Source: Salegentibacter salinarum (lineage in GTDB: Bacteria; Bacteroidota; Bacteroidia; Flavobacteriales; Flavobacteriaceae). From it: DNA of 64,000 nt. Numbering within the stretch: the stretch's first letter is position 1; the number at the start of each line of letters is the position of its first letter. The notes below the pieces were generated by a model. It was not told the DNA's origin. It worked only from the letters and a program-made list of their open reading frames with translations, and made no database searches. The stretch spans positions 186,001 through 250,000 of the forward strand of contig NZ_FUZC01000001.1 of the NCBI RefSeq assembly GCF_900168115.1, given 5' to 3'. A program made the position numbers and the translations under genes. Positions 25,009-33,611 of the stretch are shown piece by piece.

Positions 25009-26030
25009 TAAAAAACGATTTATTTCTAAAAGCTTTAAAAGGAGAAACAGTAGAACGCCCGCCGGTTTGGATGATGCGTCAGGCAGGCCGATATCTCCCC
25101 GATTTTATGAAGCTTAAAGAAAAATACGACTTTTTCACCCGCTGCAGAACTCCAGAACTCGCTACAGAAATCACAGTGATGCCAATCCACCAGGTAGGCA
25201 CCGATGCGGCCATTCTTTTTAGCGATATTTTGGTGATTCCACAGGCTATGAATATTGAAGTGGAAATGAAACCGGGAGTTGGCCCGTGGTTGCCTAATCC
25301 AATCCGTACAGCCAAAGACGTGGACAACGTGATTGTTCCCGATATAGACGAGACTCTTGGCTACGTAATGGATGCCATTAAACTGACCAAACAGGAATTG
25401 AATAACGAAGTTCCGCTAATTGGTTTTGCAGGCTCCCCGTGGACTATCTTATGTTATGCGGTACAGGGTCAGGGATCCAAAAATTTTGATATCGCTAAAA
25501 AGTTTTGTTTTACCAATCCCGTAGCAGCCCACCAATTATTGCAAAAAATAACCGATACCACGATCGCTTACCTGAAAGCTAAAGTTGCAGCCGGGGTAGA
25601 TGCTGTACAAATTTTCGATTCCTGGGGCGGAATGCTGAGCCCTGTAGATTATCAGGAGTTTTCCTGGAAATACATTCAGCAAATAATTGACGCTTTAAAA
25701 GATGAAATTCCGGTAATCGCCTTTGGAAAAGGCTGCTGGTTTGCCCTTCACGAAATGGCAAATTCAGGTGCTTCAGCTTTGGGAGTAGACTGGACTTTAA
25801 GTGCCAGAAATGCCCGATATTTAAGTGGCGGAAGAATTACACTGCAAGGTAATTTCGATCCCGCAAGGTTATATTCCCCACCGGCTGAGATCAAGAAAAT
25901 GGTAACCCAAATGATCAATGAATTTGGAAAAGACCAATATATCGTAAATCTTGGTCACGGCATTTTACCTGATATTCCGGTAGAAAACGCCAAAGCTTTT
26001 GTAGATGCAGTAAAGGAATATAAAACCTAG
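25005..26030 (+). CDS. hemE: Uroporphyrinogen decarboxylase
   Basis: Removes four carboxyl groups from uroporphyrinogen III to give coproporphyrinogen III. The 341 residues carry the signature [16 protein letters not shown] at the N-terminus, with conserved Arg and Asp ([13 protein letters not shown]). A C-terminal [15 protein letters not shown] is typical. It is translationally coupled to hemD and ends two bases before the DUF6973-like gene. The assignment is certain. Confidence 0.97.
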   Translation: MIKNDLFLKALKGETVERPPVWMMRQAGRYLPDFMKLKEKYDFFTRCRTPELATEITVMPIHQVGTDAAILFSDILVIPQAMNIEVEMKPGVGPWLPNPIRTAKDVDNVIVPDIDETLGYVMDAIKLTKQELNNEVPLIGFAGSPWTILCYAVQGQGSKNFDIAKKFCFTNPVAAHQLLQKITDTTIAYLKAKVAAGVDAVQIFDSWGGMLSPVDYQEFSWKYIQQIIDALKDEIPVIAFGKGCWFALHEMANSGASALGVDWTLSARNARYLSGGRITLQGNFDPARLYSPPAEIKKMVTQMINEFGKDQYIVNLGHGILPDIPVENAKAFVDAVKEYKT

Positions 26031-26032
26031 TA

Positions 26033-26518
26033 ATGGCAGTTTGGGCGCGGATTAAAAATATGAATTTTAAGGAACTGTTTTCGGTTTCTAAAGTTTTTAT
26101 GAAAAACCCGCGTTATATTTTTCCAACGTACAATGCTACAATTCAAACCATAAAAATTTGCGATGAATTCTATGCAGAAGAACATCACAACAACGGAAAA
26201 GAAAACGCCTTTAGACACGCGCTGTGGAACTACTTGATTTGCAAAAAGTGTTATACCATTTCAGGTTCTGCGGAAGTCGTTAGAAACTGGGGCGATCACA
26301 TCACCGGTTTACACGAAAAGCTTTCGCCCAACCAAAAGCTGGCAAAAGCAATGGATTTACATAACAACCGAATCGGGCAGCAGATTTTCACGGGGGAAGA
26401 AAATTCAACCCAAGAAATTATAAGTCTTCTTCAGCAAAAAATGCAGCAGGCAATAAAGATTACTGAAGAGAAAATGCCAGAAAGTATTCAGAACGAACTC
26501 GTTTATATTGAAGATTAA
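26033..26518 (+). CDS. DUF6973-like protein of unknown function inside the hem operon
   Basis: A 161-residue soluble protein placed between hemE (gap 2 bases) and hemF (gap 2 bases), clearly part of the operon. A core of about 60 residues has repeated His-containing signatures: ENAFRHALWNYLIC, NWGDHITGLHEKL and MDLHNNRIGQQI. They resemble DUF6973, whose members have a helical, possibly metal-binding, core of unknown role. A second ATG at 26060 (MNFKELFSV) could be the real start and would remove nine residues. A heme-related role is suggested by location only. No catalytic function is claimed. Confidence 0.8.
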   Translation: MAVWARIKNMNFKELFSVSKVFMKNPRYIFPTYNATIQTIKICDEFYAEEHHNNGKENAFRHALWNYLICKKCYTISGSAEVVRNWGDHITGLHEKLSPNQKLAKAMDLHNNRIGQQIFTGEENSTQEIISLLQQKMQQAIKITEEKMPESIQNELVYIED

Positions 26519-26520
26519 AA

Positions 26521-27423
26521 ATGAGAGATCAATTTTATAAATACATTGAAAATTTACAGGACACCATCTGTTCAAAACTGGAAGAAATAGACGGCAGCGC
26601 ACAATTTCAGCAAGATCTATGGGAACGTGAAGAAGGTGGTGGTGGCAGAACCCGGGTTATAGAAAATGGAGCTGTTTTTGAAAAAGGCGGGGTAAATATT
26701 TCGGCGGTACACGGCCCTCTCGCACCGGCAATGCAAAAATATTTTAAAGTCGGTGATGTAGATTTTTTTGCTTGCGGACTCAGTTTGGTGATCCACCCTA
26801 AAAATCCAATGGTGCCCACGGTACACGCCAACTGGCGCTATTTTGAAATGTATGATAAAACCGGTACTGTTTTAGACCAGTGGTTTGGCGGCGGGCAGGA
26901 CCTTACGCCATATTATTTATTTGAAGAAGATGCGATTCATTTTCACCAGGTTTCTAAAAATGCCTGCGGTAAGCATTCTCCGGAATTTTACCCGGAATAC
27001 AAGCAAAAATGCGATGAATATTTCTGGAATTCTCACCGCAACGAAGCCCGGGGAATCGGCGGATTATTCTTTGATTATTTAAAAGACTCGGAAGAAAAAA
27101 GTATAGAAAATTGGTATGATTTCGTAATCGAAGTTGGCGACAGTTTCCTGGAAGCTTATGCACCAATTGTTGAAAAACGTAAAAATCTTGAATATTCTCA
27201 AGAAAACCGAACCTGGCAGGAAATACGGCGTGGCAGATATGTTGAATTCAATTTAGTGCACGATAAAGGCACGCTTTTCGGTTTAAAAACCAATGGCAGG
27301 ATTGAGAGTATTTTAATGAGCCTTCCGCCCCATGTGCAATGGGTTTACGACCACCATCCCGAACCTGGCAGTGAAGAAGAAAAACTATTAAAAGTGTTGG
27401 AAAAACCAAGAAATTGGGTTTAA
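26521..27423 (+). CDS. hemF: Oxygen-dependent coproporphyrinogen III oxidase
   Basis: Converts coproporphyrinogen III to protoporphyrinogen IX using O2, in the cytoplasm. The 300 residues show the family signatures GGGGRTRVIENGAVFEKGGV and PMVPTVHANWRYFE, plus WFGGGQDLTPYYLFEEDA and YVEFNLVHDKGTLFGLKTNG. Presence of HemF rather than the anaerobic HemN next to HemJ indicates an aerobic lifestyle. It is co-transcribed with the upstream genes. hemB follows after 38 bases. Confidence 0.97.
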   Translation: MRDQFYKYIENLQDTICSKLEEIDGSAQFQQDLWEREEGGGGRTRVIENGAVFEKGGVNISAVHGPLAPAMQKYFKVGDVDFFACGLSLVIHPKNPMVPTVHANWRYFEMYDKTGTVLDQWFGGGQDLTPYYLFEEDAIHFHQVSKNACGKHSPEFYPEYKQKCDEYFWNSHRNEARGIGGLFFDYLKDSEEKSIENWYDFVIEVGDSFLEAYAPIVEKRKNLEYSQENRTWQEIRRGRYVEFNLVHDKGTLFGLKTNGRIESILMSLPPHVQWVYDHHPEPGSEEEKLLKVLEKPRNWV

Positions 27424-27461
27424 CCAAAAACTGATTTAATGAGAACCGAAAACTGAAAATT

Positions 27462-28451
27462 ATGTATCCACTAAGAAGAAATAGAAGATTAAGAACCAGC
27501 GAAGCAATGCGTAGCCTGGTGCGGGAAACCGCAATTACTCCTAACGATTTTATTGCACCGCTTTTTGTGGTTGAAGGAAAAAATAAAAAGGAAGAAATTA
27601 CTTCTATGCCGGATTATTTTCGGTTTAGCCTGGATCTATTGGAAAAGGAAGTTAAAGAGCTTTGGAGTCTTGGTATAAAATCGATTTTGTTATTTGTAAA
27701 AGTTCCCGATAACCTGAAAGATAATGCCGGAACGGAAGCTTTAAATAACGACGGACTAATGCAGCGAGCTATTAGAGCCGTTAAAAATGTGGTTCCGGAA
27801 ATGTTGGTGATGACTGATGTTGCGCTGGATCCATATTCGGCTTACGGGCACGATGGAATTGTTTCAGGAGGGAAAATAATCAATGATGATACAACGGCAA
27901 TTTTAGCTGAAATGGGGCTTTCTCACGCCAAAGCCGGTGCCGATATTCTCGCTCCCAGTGATATGATGGACGGCCGTATTTTTGAAATGCGCAGCCTGCT
28001 GGAAGACGAAGGATTTCACGAAACCGGGATTATGAGTTACAGCGCCAAATATGCTTCTGCATTCTACGGTCCATTTCGGGATGCATTGGATTCTGCTCCT
28101 GTAGATGCCGAAAATATTCCGAAGGATAAAAAAACTTACCAAATGGATCCCGCCAACCGGGAAGAAGCGGTTAAAGAAACCTTGATGGATATTGAAGAAG
28201 GAGCCGATATCGTAATGGTCAAACCGGGATTGTGTTACCTCGATATTGTTCGCGACCTAAGAAATGAAATAAATATTCCAATTGCGGTTTACCAGGTAAG
28301 CGGCGAGTATTCAATGATTAAAGCTGCGGCTGAAAAAGGCTGGTTAGATCACGATGCAGTGGTTATAGAACAATTAACCGCTATAAAACGCGCCGGGGCC
28401 TCAATGATAGCCAGTTATTTCGCAAAAGACGCTGTGAAATTGATTTCGTAA
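27462..28451 (+). CDS. hemB: Porphobilinogen synthase (delta-aminolevulinic acid dehydratase)
   Basis: Condenses two 5-aminolevulinate molecules to porphobilinogen. The 329 residues include the Schiff-base lysines in SYSAKYASAFYGPFRDA and VMVKPGLCYLD. The metal loop reads MTDVALDPYSAYGHDG: the Cys residues of the zinc-type enzyme (DVCLCxYTxHGHCG) are replaced, which fits a magnesium/potassium-type enzyme. It is the last gene of the hem operon, and no terminator is clear. A palindrome lies at 28467-28487. Confidence 0.97.
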   Translation: MYPLRRNRRLRTSEAMRSLVRETAITPNDFIAPLFVVEGKNKKEEITSMPDYFRFSLDLLEKEVKELWSLGIKSILLFVKVPDNLKDNAGTEALNNDGLMQRAIRAVKNVVPEMLVMTDVALDPYSAYGHDGIVSGGKIINDDTTAILAEMGLSHAKAGADILAPSDMMDGRIFEMRSLLEDEGFHETGIMSYSAKYASAFYGPFRDALDSAPVDAENIPKDKKTYQMDPANREEAVKETLMDIEEGADIVMVKPGLCYLDIVRDLRNEINIPIAVYQVSGEYSMIKAAAEKGWLDHDAVVIEQLTAIKRAGASMIASYFAKDAVKLIS

Positions 28452-28466
28452 AAAACCGGAATAGTT

Positions 28467-28487
28467 AAATCTCAATTACTGAGTAAA
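28467..28487. repeat. Palindromic repeat, AAATCTC...GAGTAAA family
   Basis: This 21-base element has arms CTCA and TGAG (28471-28474, 28480-28483) and the same frame AAATCTC...GAGTAAA as the copies at 39235-39254 and 40609-40628. It may serve as a terminator or a protein site. Here it lies just after hemB. Confidence 0.45.
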
Positions 28488-28516
28488 ATTTATCATTTTT
28501 GAATCTGATTTTTAGC

Positions 28517-28524
28517 TAATTTTG
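28517..28524 (+). promoter_or_regulatory. -7 promoter box of the secreted unknown gene
   Basis: TAATTTTG matches TAnnTTTG and ends 93 bases before the ATG at 28617, or 36 bases before the GTG at 28560. Confidence 0.4.
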
Positions 28525-28616
28525 CCTGTTAGATAAAACTGAAATTTTCAGATTGATAAGTGAAACTTTTTTTTATCAAATTACTGCCCAGTAATATAAT
28601 TGTGGGTGGTTGCTTT

Positions 28617-28964
28617 ATGAAAAACCGGAATTTCTATATTATAACTTTATTACTCGGGCTGATTTTAAACAGCACCGGTAATAAAGTTTTTGCTTTTTCC
28701 GCACCGGTTGTAGATCTCGACTCCCGAAACTATGATTATTTGCAGGCTGATCAAAATCAGCAGGCAGTGATATTTTTTGAAATTATTTCTTCAGAACATA
28801 TCGCTTCAGAAGAAAATTTCAGCGGTTTTTCGGATTATGTAGTTTCTGCATATTCTTCAACAAAAGAATTCCTGATCCCGACTGAAAAAACTTCAATTTT
28901 CAGCTTTTTAGATCAGCGGCAATTAATACTTCAGCATATTTATCCTTTCCATTTTTTCTGGTGA
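28617..28964 (+). CDS. Secreted protein of unknown function
   Basis: I do not recognise a family. From the ATG at 28617 the product has 115 residues, beginning with a signal peptide (MKNRNFYIITLLLGLILNST) and probably cleaved after about residue 27 (KVFAF-S). The rest is acidic and Ser/Gln-rich with an aromatic end (HIYPFHFFW). A GTG at 28560 would add 19 hydrophobic residues and is less likely because it makes a longer, atypical signal region. No neighbouring gene suggests a job. Confidence 0.5.
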   Translation: MKNRNFYIITLLLGLILNSTGNKVFAFSAPVVDLDSRNYDYLQADQNQQAVIFFEIISSEHIASEENFSGFSDYVVSAYSSTKEFLIPTEKTSIFSFLDQRQLILQHIYPFHFFW

Positions 28965-29059
28965 GATAGTGTTCCTATTGAAGAACCATAAGTTTTTTCA
29001 TACTTACAAAGCTTTTAGAAAAAGCCAACAACTATAATTTCATCTAAATAATTAAAAAA

Positions 29060-29533
29060 ATGGATACTGCATCTACGCTAATAGGCCTTGGGCTTTTAGC
29101 TGTGTTTGTTCTGCCAATTTTATTCCTAATCTGGCAACAAAACACAAAAGAAAAAAACAGGCTTAAAAACCTTAAAGAATTAAGTTTAAAAAACAATTTA
29201 AATACCGATACGGTAGAAATTTCGGCCACTTTACTTTTGGGATTAGACAGTAAGGCTAGAAAGTTATTGGTAATAGAGCCTACCAACAATATGCAACACA
29301 AGGTGCTGGACCTCTGTTATATAAAAAATGCTAAAGTGAGTTCACACCCTTTTCCCGATAAACCAGAGCTTATAAAAAGGATAAGCCTGGATCTATCTGA
29401 AAACAAAAACAATAAAAAACTTACCGAAATTATTTTCTACGATGAAGATGATAACGCTAACAATAATGCTTCAGAAAGGCTGATTGTGGCCCAGAAATGG
29501 AACCGGATAATTAGCGGAAAAATTTCTGCTTAA
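29060..29533 (+). CDS. Membrane-anchored protein of unknown function
   Basis: A 157-residue protein with one N-terminal membrane helix (about residues 6-26, LIGLGLLAVFVLPILFLI) and a soluble part of about 130 residues. The stretch LLGLDSKARKLLVIEPT with later LIKRISLDLSE and LTEIIFYDEDDN reads like a mixed alpha/beta domain. I cannot assign a function. It ends 23 bases before a clear intrinsic terminator, so it is a single-gene unit. Confidence 0.7.
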   Translation: MDTASTLIGLGLLAVFVLPILFLIWQQNTKEKNRLKNLKELSLKNNLNTDTVEISATLLLGLDSKARKLLVIEPTNNMQHKVLDLCYIKNAKVSSHPFPDKPELIKRISLDLSENKNNKKLTEIIFYDEDDNANNNASERLIVAQKWNRIISGKISA

Positions 29534-29556
29534 ACCTCTTAAATTCTGTTTTACTG

Positions 29557-29588
29557 CCCCATCCCTAATCGGGTGGGGTTATTTTTTT
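29557..29588 (+). terminator. Intrinsic terminator after the unknown membrane gene
   Basis: The hairpin 29557-29578 pairs CCCCATCC with GGGTGGGG (8 bp, one G-T wobble) around a CTAATC loop. It is followed by TTATTTTTTT (29579-29588), a good rho-independent signal. Confidence 0.85.
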
Positions 29589-29662
29589 AGGTTTTACCAT
29601 TTCTTTGCGACGGATTGTTAGAATTATCTTTAAATTAGTATTTCAAACAACTAAAAACCAAT

Positions 29663-30793
29663 ATGGGATTACTCATTTTATACGCTACTCTTTCCATTTT
29701 CTTTTCTTTTATGTGTTCTATTTTGGAAGCAGCTTTATTGAGTGTAACTCCTTCCTACATCAAAATAAAAAACAAGGAGGGGAAAGCATACGCCACAACA
29801 CTTGCAAACTTTAAACAGGATATAGACAAACCGCTAATAGCCATTTTAACCGTAAATACCATTGCGCATACAGTTGGAGCTATTTTAGTAGGTGTACAAG
29901 CCGAAAAAATTTACGGAGATGGCGGGAATGCTGTGGGAATTGTTTCGGCGATTATGACGCTGGCTATTTTGGTTCTTTCCGAAATTATTCCAAAGACCAT
30001 AGGCGCCACGTACTGGCAGGCCCTGGGGAATTTTACTGCAAAAACCCTTAAAATAATGATTTTCCCACTGAAGTATACCGGTATACTTTGGCTTATGATG
30101 CTTACTACCAAATTAATAGGAAAATCTGCCCACGTTTCTTCTATGAACAGGGAAGAATTCGCTGCAATTACAGATGCTGCCGAAGAAGAAGGCGTTTTTG
30201 ATGAAAGTGAAACCACGGTTATAAAGAACCTTCTCGTATTTAGATCAGTTAAAGCAAAAGATGTAATGACGCCTTATTCTGTAGCCATTATTGAAGATGA
30301 AGATACCAGTATTGAAGAATTTCACCGAACCCATAAAAACCTTAAATTCTCCCGAATTCCCGTTTATAAGAATAAAACAAATAATGTTACCGGTTTTATT
30401 TTGAAAGATGATGTTTTGGAGGAAATGATAGACGACAAAGGCCCCGAACCGCTAAGCAAGCTAAAAAGGGAAATTTTTATGAGTTCTGAAGACACACCAA
30501 TTCCAGAGCTTTTTGAGAATTTTGTTAAAAAAAGAGGGCATATTTCCATGATTGTAGACGAATACGGAAATACCGTAGGTTTAGTAACTATGGAAGACAT
30601 AATAGAAACCTTGCTGGGACTTGAAATTATGGACGAGAGCGACAGTATCGAAGATATGCAGATGCTGGCCCGTCAAAACTGGGAAAAACGCGCAAAACGC
30701 CTTGGGTTAATTCAAAGAAAAGATAATGAGGACAACGAGGAGTCACCAAAACCAGATATTTCTGAAAACACCCCTCGGGACAGCCAAAATTAG
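29663..30793 (+). CDS. CNNM-domain / CBS-pair membrane protein (HlyC/CorC-like)
   Basis: A transporter-like protein of 376 residues. The N-terminal DUF21/CNNM domain (about residues 1-175; four membrane segments) is followed by a CBS-domain pair (about 190-325; RSVKAKDVMTPYS and KKRGHISMIVDEYGNTVGLV). Members move or control Mg2+ or other divalent ions. It lacks a C-terminal CorC/HlyC domain of about 90 residues, and the tail after 330 is charged. The next gene overlaps the end by 68 bases. Substrate is inferred from family only. Confidence 0.88.
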   Translation: MGLLILYATLSIFFSFMCSILEAALLSVTPSYIKIKNKEGKAYATTLANFKQDIDKPLIAILTVNTIAHTVGAILVGVQAEKIYGDGGNAVGIVSAIMTLAILVLSEIIPKTIGATYWQALGNFTAKTLKIMIFPLKYTGILWLMMLTTKLIGKSAHVSSMNREEFAAITDAAEEEGVFDESETTVIKNLLVFRSVKAKDVMTPYSVAIIEDEDTSIEEFHRTHKNLKFSRIPVYKNKTNNVTGFILKDDVLEEMIDDKGPEPLSKLKREIFMSSEDTPIPELFENFVKKRGHISMIVDEYGNTVGLVTMEDIIETLLGLEIMDESDSIEDMQMLARQNWEKRAKRLGLIQRKDNEDNEESPKPDISENTPRDSQN

Positions 30794-31220
30794 TGGCGAC
30801 GAAGCCGGGATTTCGGCTATTCAGATTTTGGATGAAGAAATACCTTCTTCTAAAGAAATCCCCGATTTTCTTCAGTCGGCTGCAGAACAATTAGACGATT
30901 ATTTTAAAGGAAATTTAGAGGAATTCAATTTAAAGCTAAACCCTAAGGGCACTCATTTTCAGCAGAAAATCTGGAAAGCCTTAAGTGAAATTCCGTTTGG
31001 AAAAACCTGTAGTTACCTGGAACTTTCCAGGAAATTAGGGGATGAAAAAGCGATTCGGGCAGTTGCTTCAGCAAACGGGAAAAATCCGCTTTGGGTGGTA
31101 ATTCCCTGTCATCGTGTAATTGGCAGTAACGGATCTTTAACTGGTTACGCCGGTGGCTTACATAGAAAACAATGGCTTTTAAATCACGAAAATAATACTT
31201 CGCAACTCTCAATGTTCTAA
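30726..31220 (+). CDS. ogt: Methylated-DNA--protein-cysteine methyltransferase
   Basis: A suicide DNA-repair enzyme that moves the methyl group from O6-methylguanine to its own cysteine. The active-site PCHRVIG is at about residues 131-137, with the Asn-hinge SANGKNP just before it and TGYAGGLHRKQWLL after it. The N-terminal part FLKTPLGTAKISGDEAGISA supports the start at 30726. That start lies 68 bases inside the upstream CNNM/CBS gene, an unusually long overlap. A later start would cut the conserved opening. The class is certain. Confidence 0.92.
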   Translation: MRTTRSHQNQIFLKTPLGTAKISGDEAGISAIQILDEEIPSSKEIPDFLQSAAEQLDDYFKGNLEEFNLKLNPKGTHFQQKIWKALSEIPFGKTCSYLELSRKLGDEKAIRAVASANGKNPLWVVIPCHRVIGSNGSLTGYAGGLHRKQWLLNHENNTSQLSMF

Positions 31221-31232
31221 ACTTTCAGCTGT

Positions 31233-32387
31233 ATGATTAGATTTTTAAAAATTTCCGGAACCGTAATTTTTGTACTTCTAATCGCTGTTATTATTCTTAT
31301 TATTTTCGATTTCGGATATATTTTCCGTGGAATGCAGGCCACTTATTTTCAGGGCGAGAAAACAGCCTTTATAGACGATTATCCTCACTTTGAAAACCGA
31401 CTTATTGAAGCAGGAACTGAAGCTGATATGTGGCCAGAACATTCAAATTACAACACTGTAACTCCGACTGATGATCTTGCTGAATTAAACGAAGAACTGG
31501 AAACTGCAGCCTTTTTAATCATTAAAAACGATAGTATTTGGTTTGAAGAATATTACCAGGAATATGGCCCGGATTCTAAGACCAATTCGTTCTCTATGGC
31601 TAAAAGTATTGTTTCAGCACTTTTAGGGAAGGCTATTCAGGATGGTTATATTACAAGTTTAGATCAACCGGTTTCAGACTTTTTTCCTCAGTTTAAAGAA
31701 GAATTAAAAGTTGGGGATTTGGTCTCTATGGCTTCAGGTTTAAACTGGAACGAGAACTATTATAATCCGTTTGGGATGACTGCGAGAGCTTATTTCGACG
31801 AGAATATAAGAGAATTGATTCTTCGACTCCAGGTTACCGATACCCCCGGAGAAAGCTTTAAATACCTTAGCGGAAACACTATTCTTTTAGGTATGGTCAT
31901 AGAAGAAGCCACGGGGGAAAATCTTTCAGAATATTTAAGCAAAAGTTTCTGGAAACCACTGGGAATGCAAGAAGATGCTTTTTGGCAATTAGACAGCGAA
32001 GAAAGCGGAATGGAGAAAGCTTACTGTTGTATTGCGTCCAACGCTCGTGATTTTGCAAGGTTCGGGAAACTATACAAAGATAAAGGAAAATGGAATGGCC
32101 AACAGCTTCTGGATTCAGAGTTTGTAGCCAGATCTACCGAACCCCGTTTTCATGATAGTCCGCAATATGGTTACGGATTCTGGTTGAGTGATTATAAAGA
32201 AAAAGATATTTTTTATATGCGGGGCATTCGCGGGCAGTATGTAATTGTGATCCCGGAAGATGACTTGGTTATTGTAAGATTGGGGGAAAACCTTATTAAA
32301 AAAGACGAAGACGAAGAACACGCTCCAGATTTCTATAAGTATATTGATGAGACTTATAAAATGTTAAACGATGCTGCAAACAATTAA
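31233..32387 (+). CDS. Serine hydrolase, beta-lactamase (class C) family
   Basis: A 384-residue penicillin-binding-like serine hydrolase with an N-terminal membrane anchor (about residues 7-27). The SxxK motif is SMAKSIVSALLG (nucleophile Ser near residue 125), the YxN-type motif is KYLSGNTILLG (near 211), and the C-terminal motif is around HGYGFWLSD/RGQY. Family members include D-aminopeptidases and esterases as well as beta-lactamases, and I cannot tell which. Position after ogt is not informative. The end overlaps a broken exonuclease gene by 17 bases. Confidence 0.9.
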   Translation: MIRFLKISGTVIFVLLIAVIILIIFDFGYIFRGMQATYFQGEKTAFIDDYPHFENRLIEAGTEADMWPEHSNYNTVTPTDDLAELNEELETAAFLIIKNDSIWFEEYYQEYGPDSKTNSFSMAKSIVSALLGKAIQDGYITSLDQPVSDFFPQFKEELKVGDLVSMASGLNWNENYYNPFGMTARAYFDENIRELILRLQVTDTPGESFKYLSGNTILLGMVIEEATGENLSEYLSKSFWKPLGMQEDAFWQLDSEESGMEKAYCCIASNARDFARFGKLYKDKGKWNGQQLLDSEFVARSTEPRFHDSPQYGYGFWLSDYKEKDIFYMRGIRGQYVIVIPEDDLVIVRLGENLIKKDEDEEHAPDFYKYIDETYKMLNDAANN

Positions 32388-33081
32388 GCTCGAGAATATT
32401 CCTTTCTCGATATGAAACGGTGCCCGAATTTGAAAATTATCAACAGCTTTCTGAAGATAAAAAATTGCACCGGGAAGAGAAAACACAATATCAGCGAAAA
32501 GATGAATTTACTGCAGAAGAATTCTATGACCGGACCGGGATTTGGCAGAATTTGCTGAAATTGTATGTATTTCAGTTGGCTTTTTCAGTTTTAAAAATGG
32601 GGAAAGAACTTTTAGATTAACCATGTTTAAGGATGAAGAAAAAATCCTGTTACAAGAATTTGCCAATTTATTACAAGAACATTTCTCAAAACCTCTTCAC
32701 CTACTCTGTGCACATAACGGTAAGGAATTCGATTTCCTGTTTATAGCCCGTAGGATGCTAATTCACGATCTGGCGCTACCTTTTAAACTCAATTTATTCG
32801 GAAAAAAGCCCTGGGAAATTCCTCACTTAGACACGCTGGAATTATGGAAATTTGGCGATTATAAACATTTTACTTCGCTTAAAATACTTAACAATGTTTT
32901 AAAAATCCCATCGCCAAAAAATGATATTTCGGGAAGCGATGTGAGAAATGTATTTTACAAAGATAGGGACCTAGGTAGAATTGTAAGTTACTGTGAAAAA
33001 GATGTACTGGCTATTGCGCAGGTTATTTTAAAACTTCGCCAGGAAAAATTATTAGAATCTTCTGAAGTTGTTAGCGTTTAA
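32371..33081 (+). pseudogene. PolB-type 3'-5' exonuclease, broken by frameshifts
   Basis: The three reading frames from the ATG at 32371 together spell a DEDD-type 3'-5' exonuclease of the PolB-exo family (DNA_pol_B_exo2-like). Motif I restores as FLDIETVPEFENY, then QYQRKDEFTAEEFYDR, CAHNGKEFDFLFIARRM, GDYKHFTSLKILN and ending YCEKDVLAIAQ. Three single-base losses break it: in the T run of CCTTTC (near 32401-32406), at ATATGA (near 32411-32414) and at TTTGGC (near 32541-32546). All three are in short runs, so sequencing error cannot be excluded, but most of the surrounding genes are clean. If real, the gene is inactive. Confidence 0.82.
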
Positions 33082-33194
33082 AGAACATTTTAAAAATATG
33101 GGTTTTATCAGCAATAAGGTATTTTAACCTTCCCTAAAGATTTAACTATCATTTTATTACTAACTTTAAAATATAACCAATAAAAACAATAGTT

Positions 33195-33554
33195 ATGTAT
33201 TTGTATATTGAAATGTGGAATGTAACCGGGAAATGGATAGACCTCTCTAAAGAAGAGAGGCGCGAGCTAATGACCAATATGCAGGATAGAATTACCGGTT
33301 TAAAGGAAAACGGGGTAGAAAACCTTGGTTGGGCTTTAAATGATGAACATACCAATTACCGAAGCCAGTATCGCTATTTTACGGTTTGGAAAATGCCCTC
33401 TTTAGATAATGTTGAAACATTAGAAGCAAACTTAAAGAAAGTAGGTTGGTATGATTATTTTTCCCAGGCCAATACCCGCGGAAAAATAATTTCTCAGAAA
33501 GAAGCTATTGATTTCTTAGTAAATCTTGAAGCTGAATCTACTTCCTTGACGTAG
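33195..33554 (+). CDS. Small conserved protein, DUF6616-like
   Basis: A 119-residue soluble protein. The opening MYLYIEMWNVTGKWIDLSKE and the segment YFTVWKMPSLDNVETLEANL resemble DUF6616, a family of small alpha/beta (dimeric ferredoxin-like) proteins with no known role. No active-site residues are obvious. It stands between the broken exonuclease and the CoA-transferase genes, with an intrinsic terminator at 33573-33608. The family name is given with moderate confidence. Confidence 0.7.
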   Translation: MYLYIEMWNVTGKWIDLSKEERRELMTNMQDRITGLKENGVENLGWALNDEHTNYRSQYRYFTVWKMPSLDNVETLEANLKKVGWYDYFSQANTRGKIISQKEAIDFLVNLEAESTSLT

Positions 33555-33572
33555 AAAAGATAAAGACATAAA

Positions 33573-33608
33573 AAATCCGGCAGTAATTTTAAAAATACTG
33601 CCAGATTT
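33573..33608. terminator. Bidirectional intrinsic terminator
   Basis: Arms 33573-33585 and 33596-33608 pair over 13 positions (one C-A mismatch), with core GGCAGTA/TACTGCC and a loop of about 10 bases. A tract of A on the left and of T on the right lets it end transcripts from both the DUF6616-like gene and the convergent CoA-transferase genes. Confidence 0.85.
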
Positions 33609-33611
33609 TTT

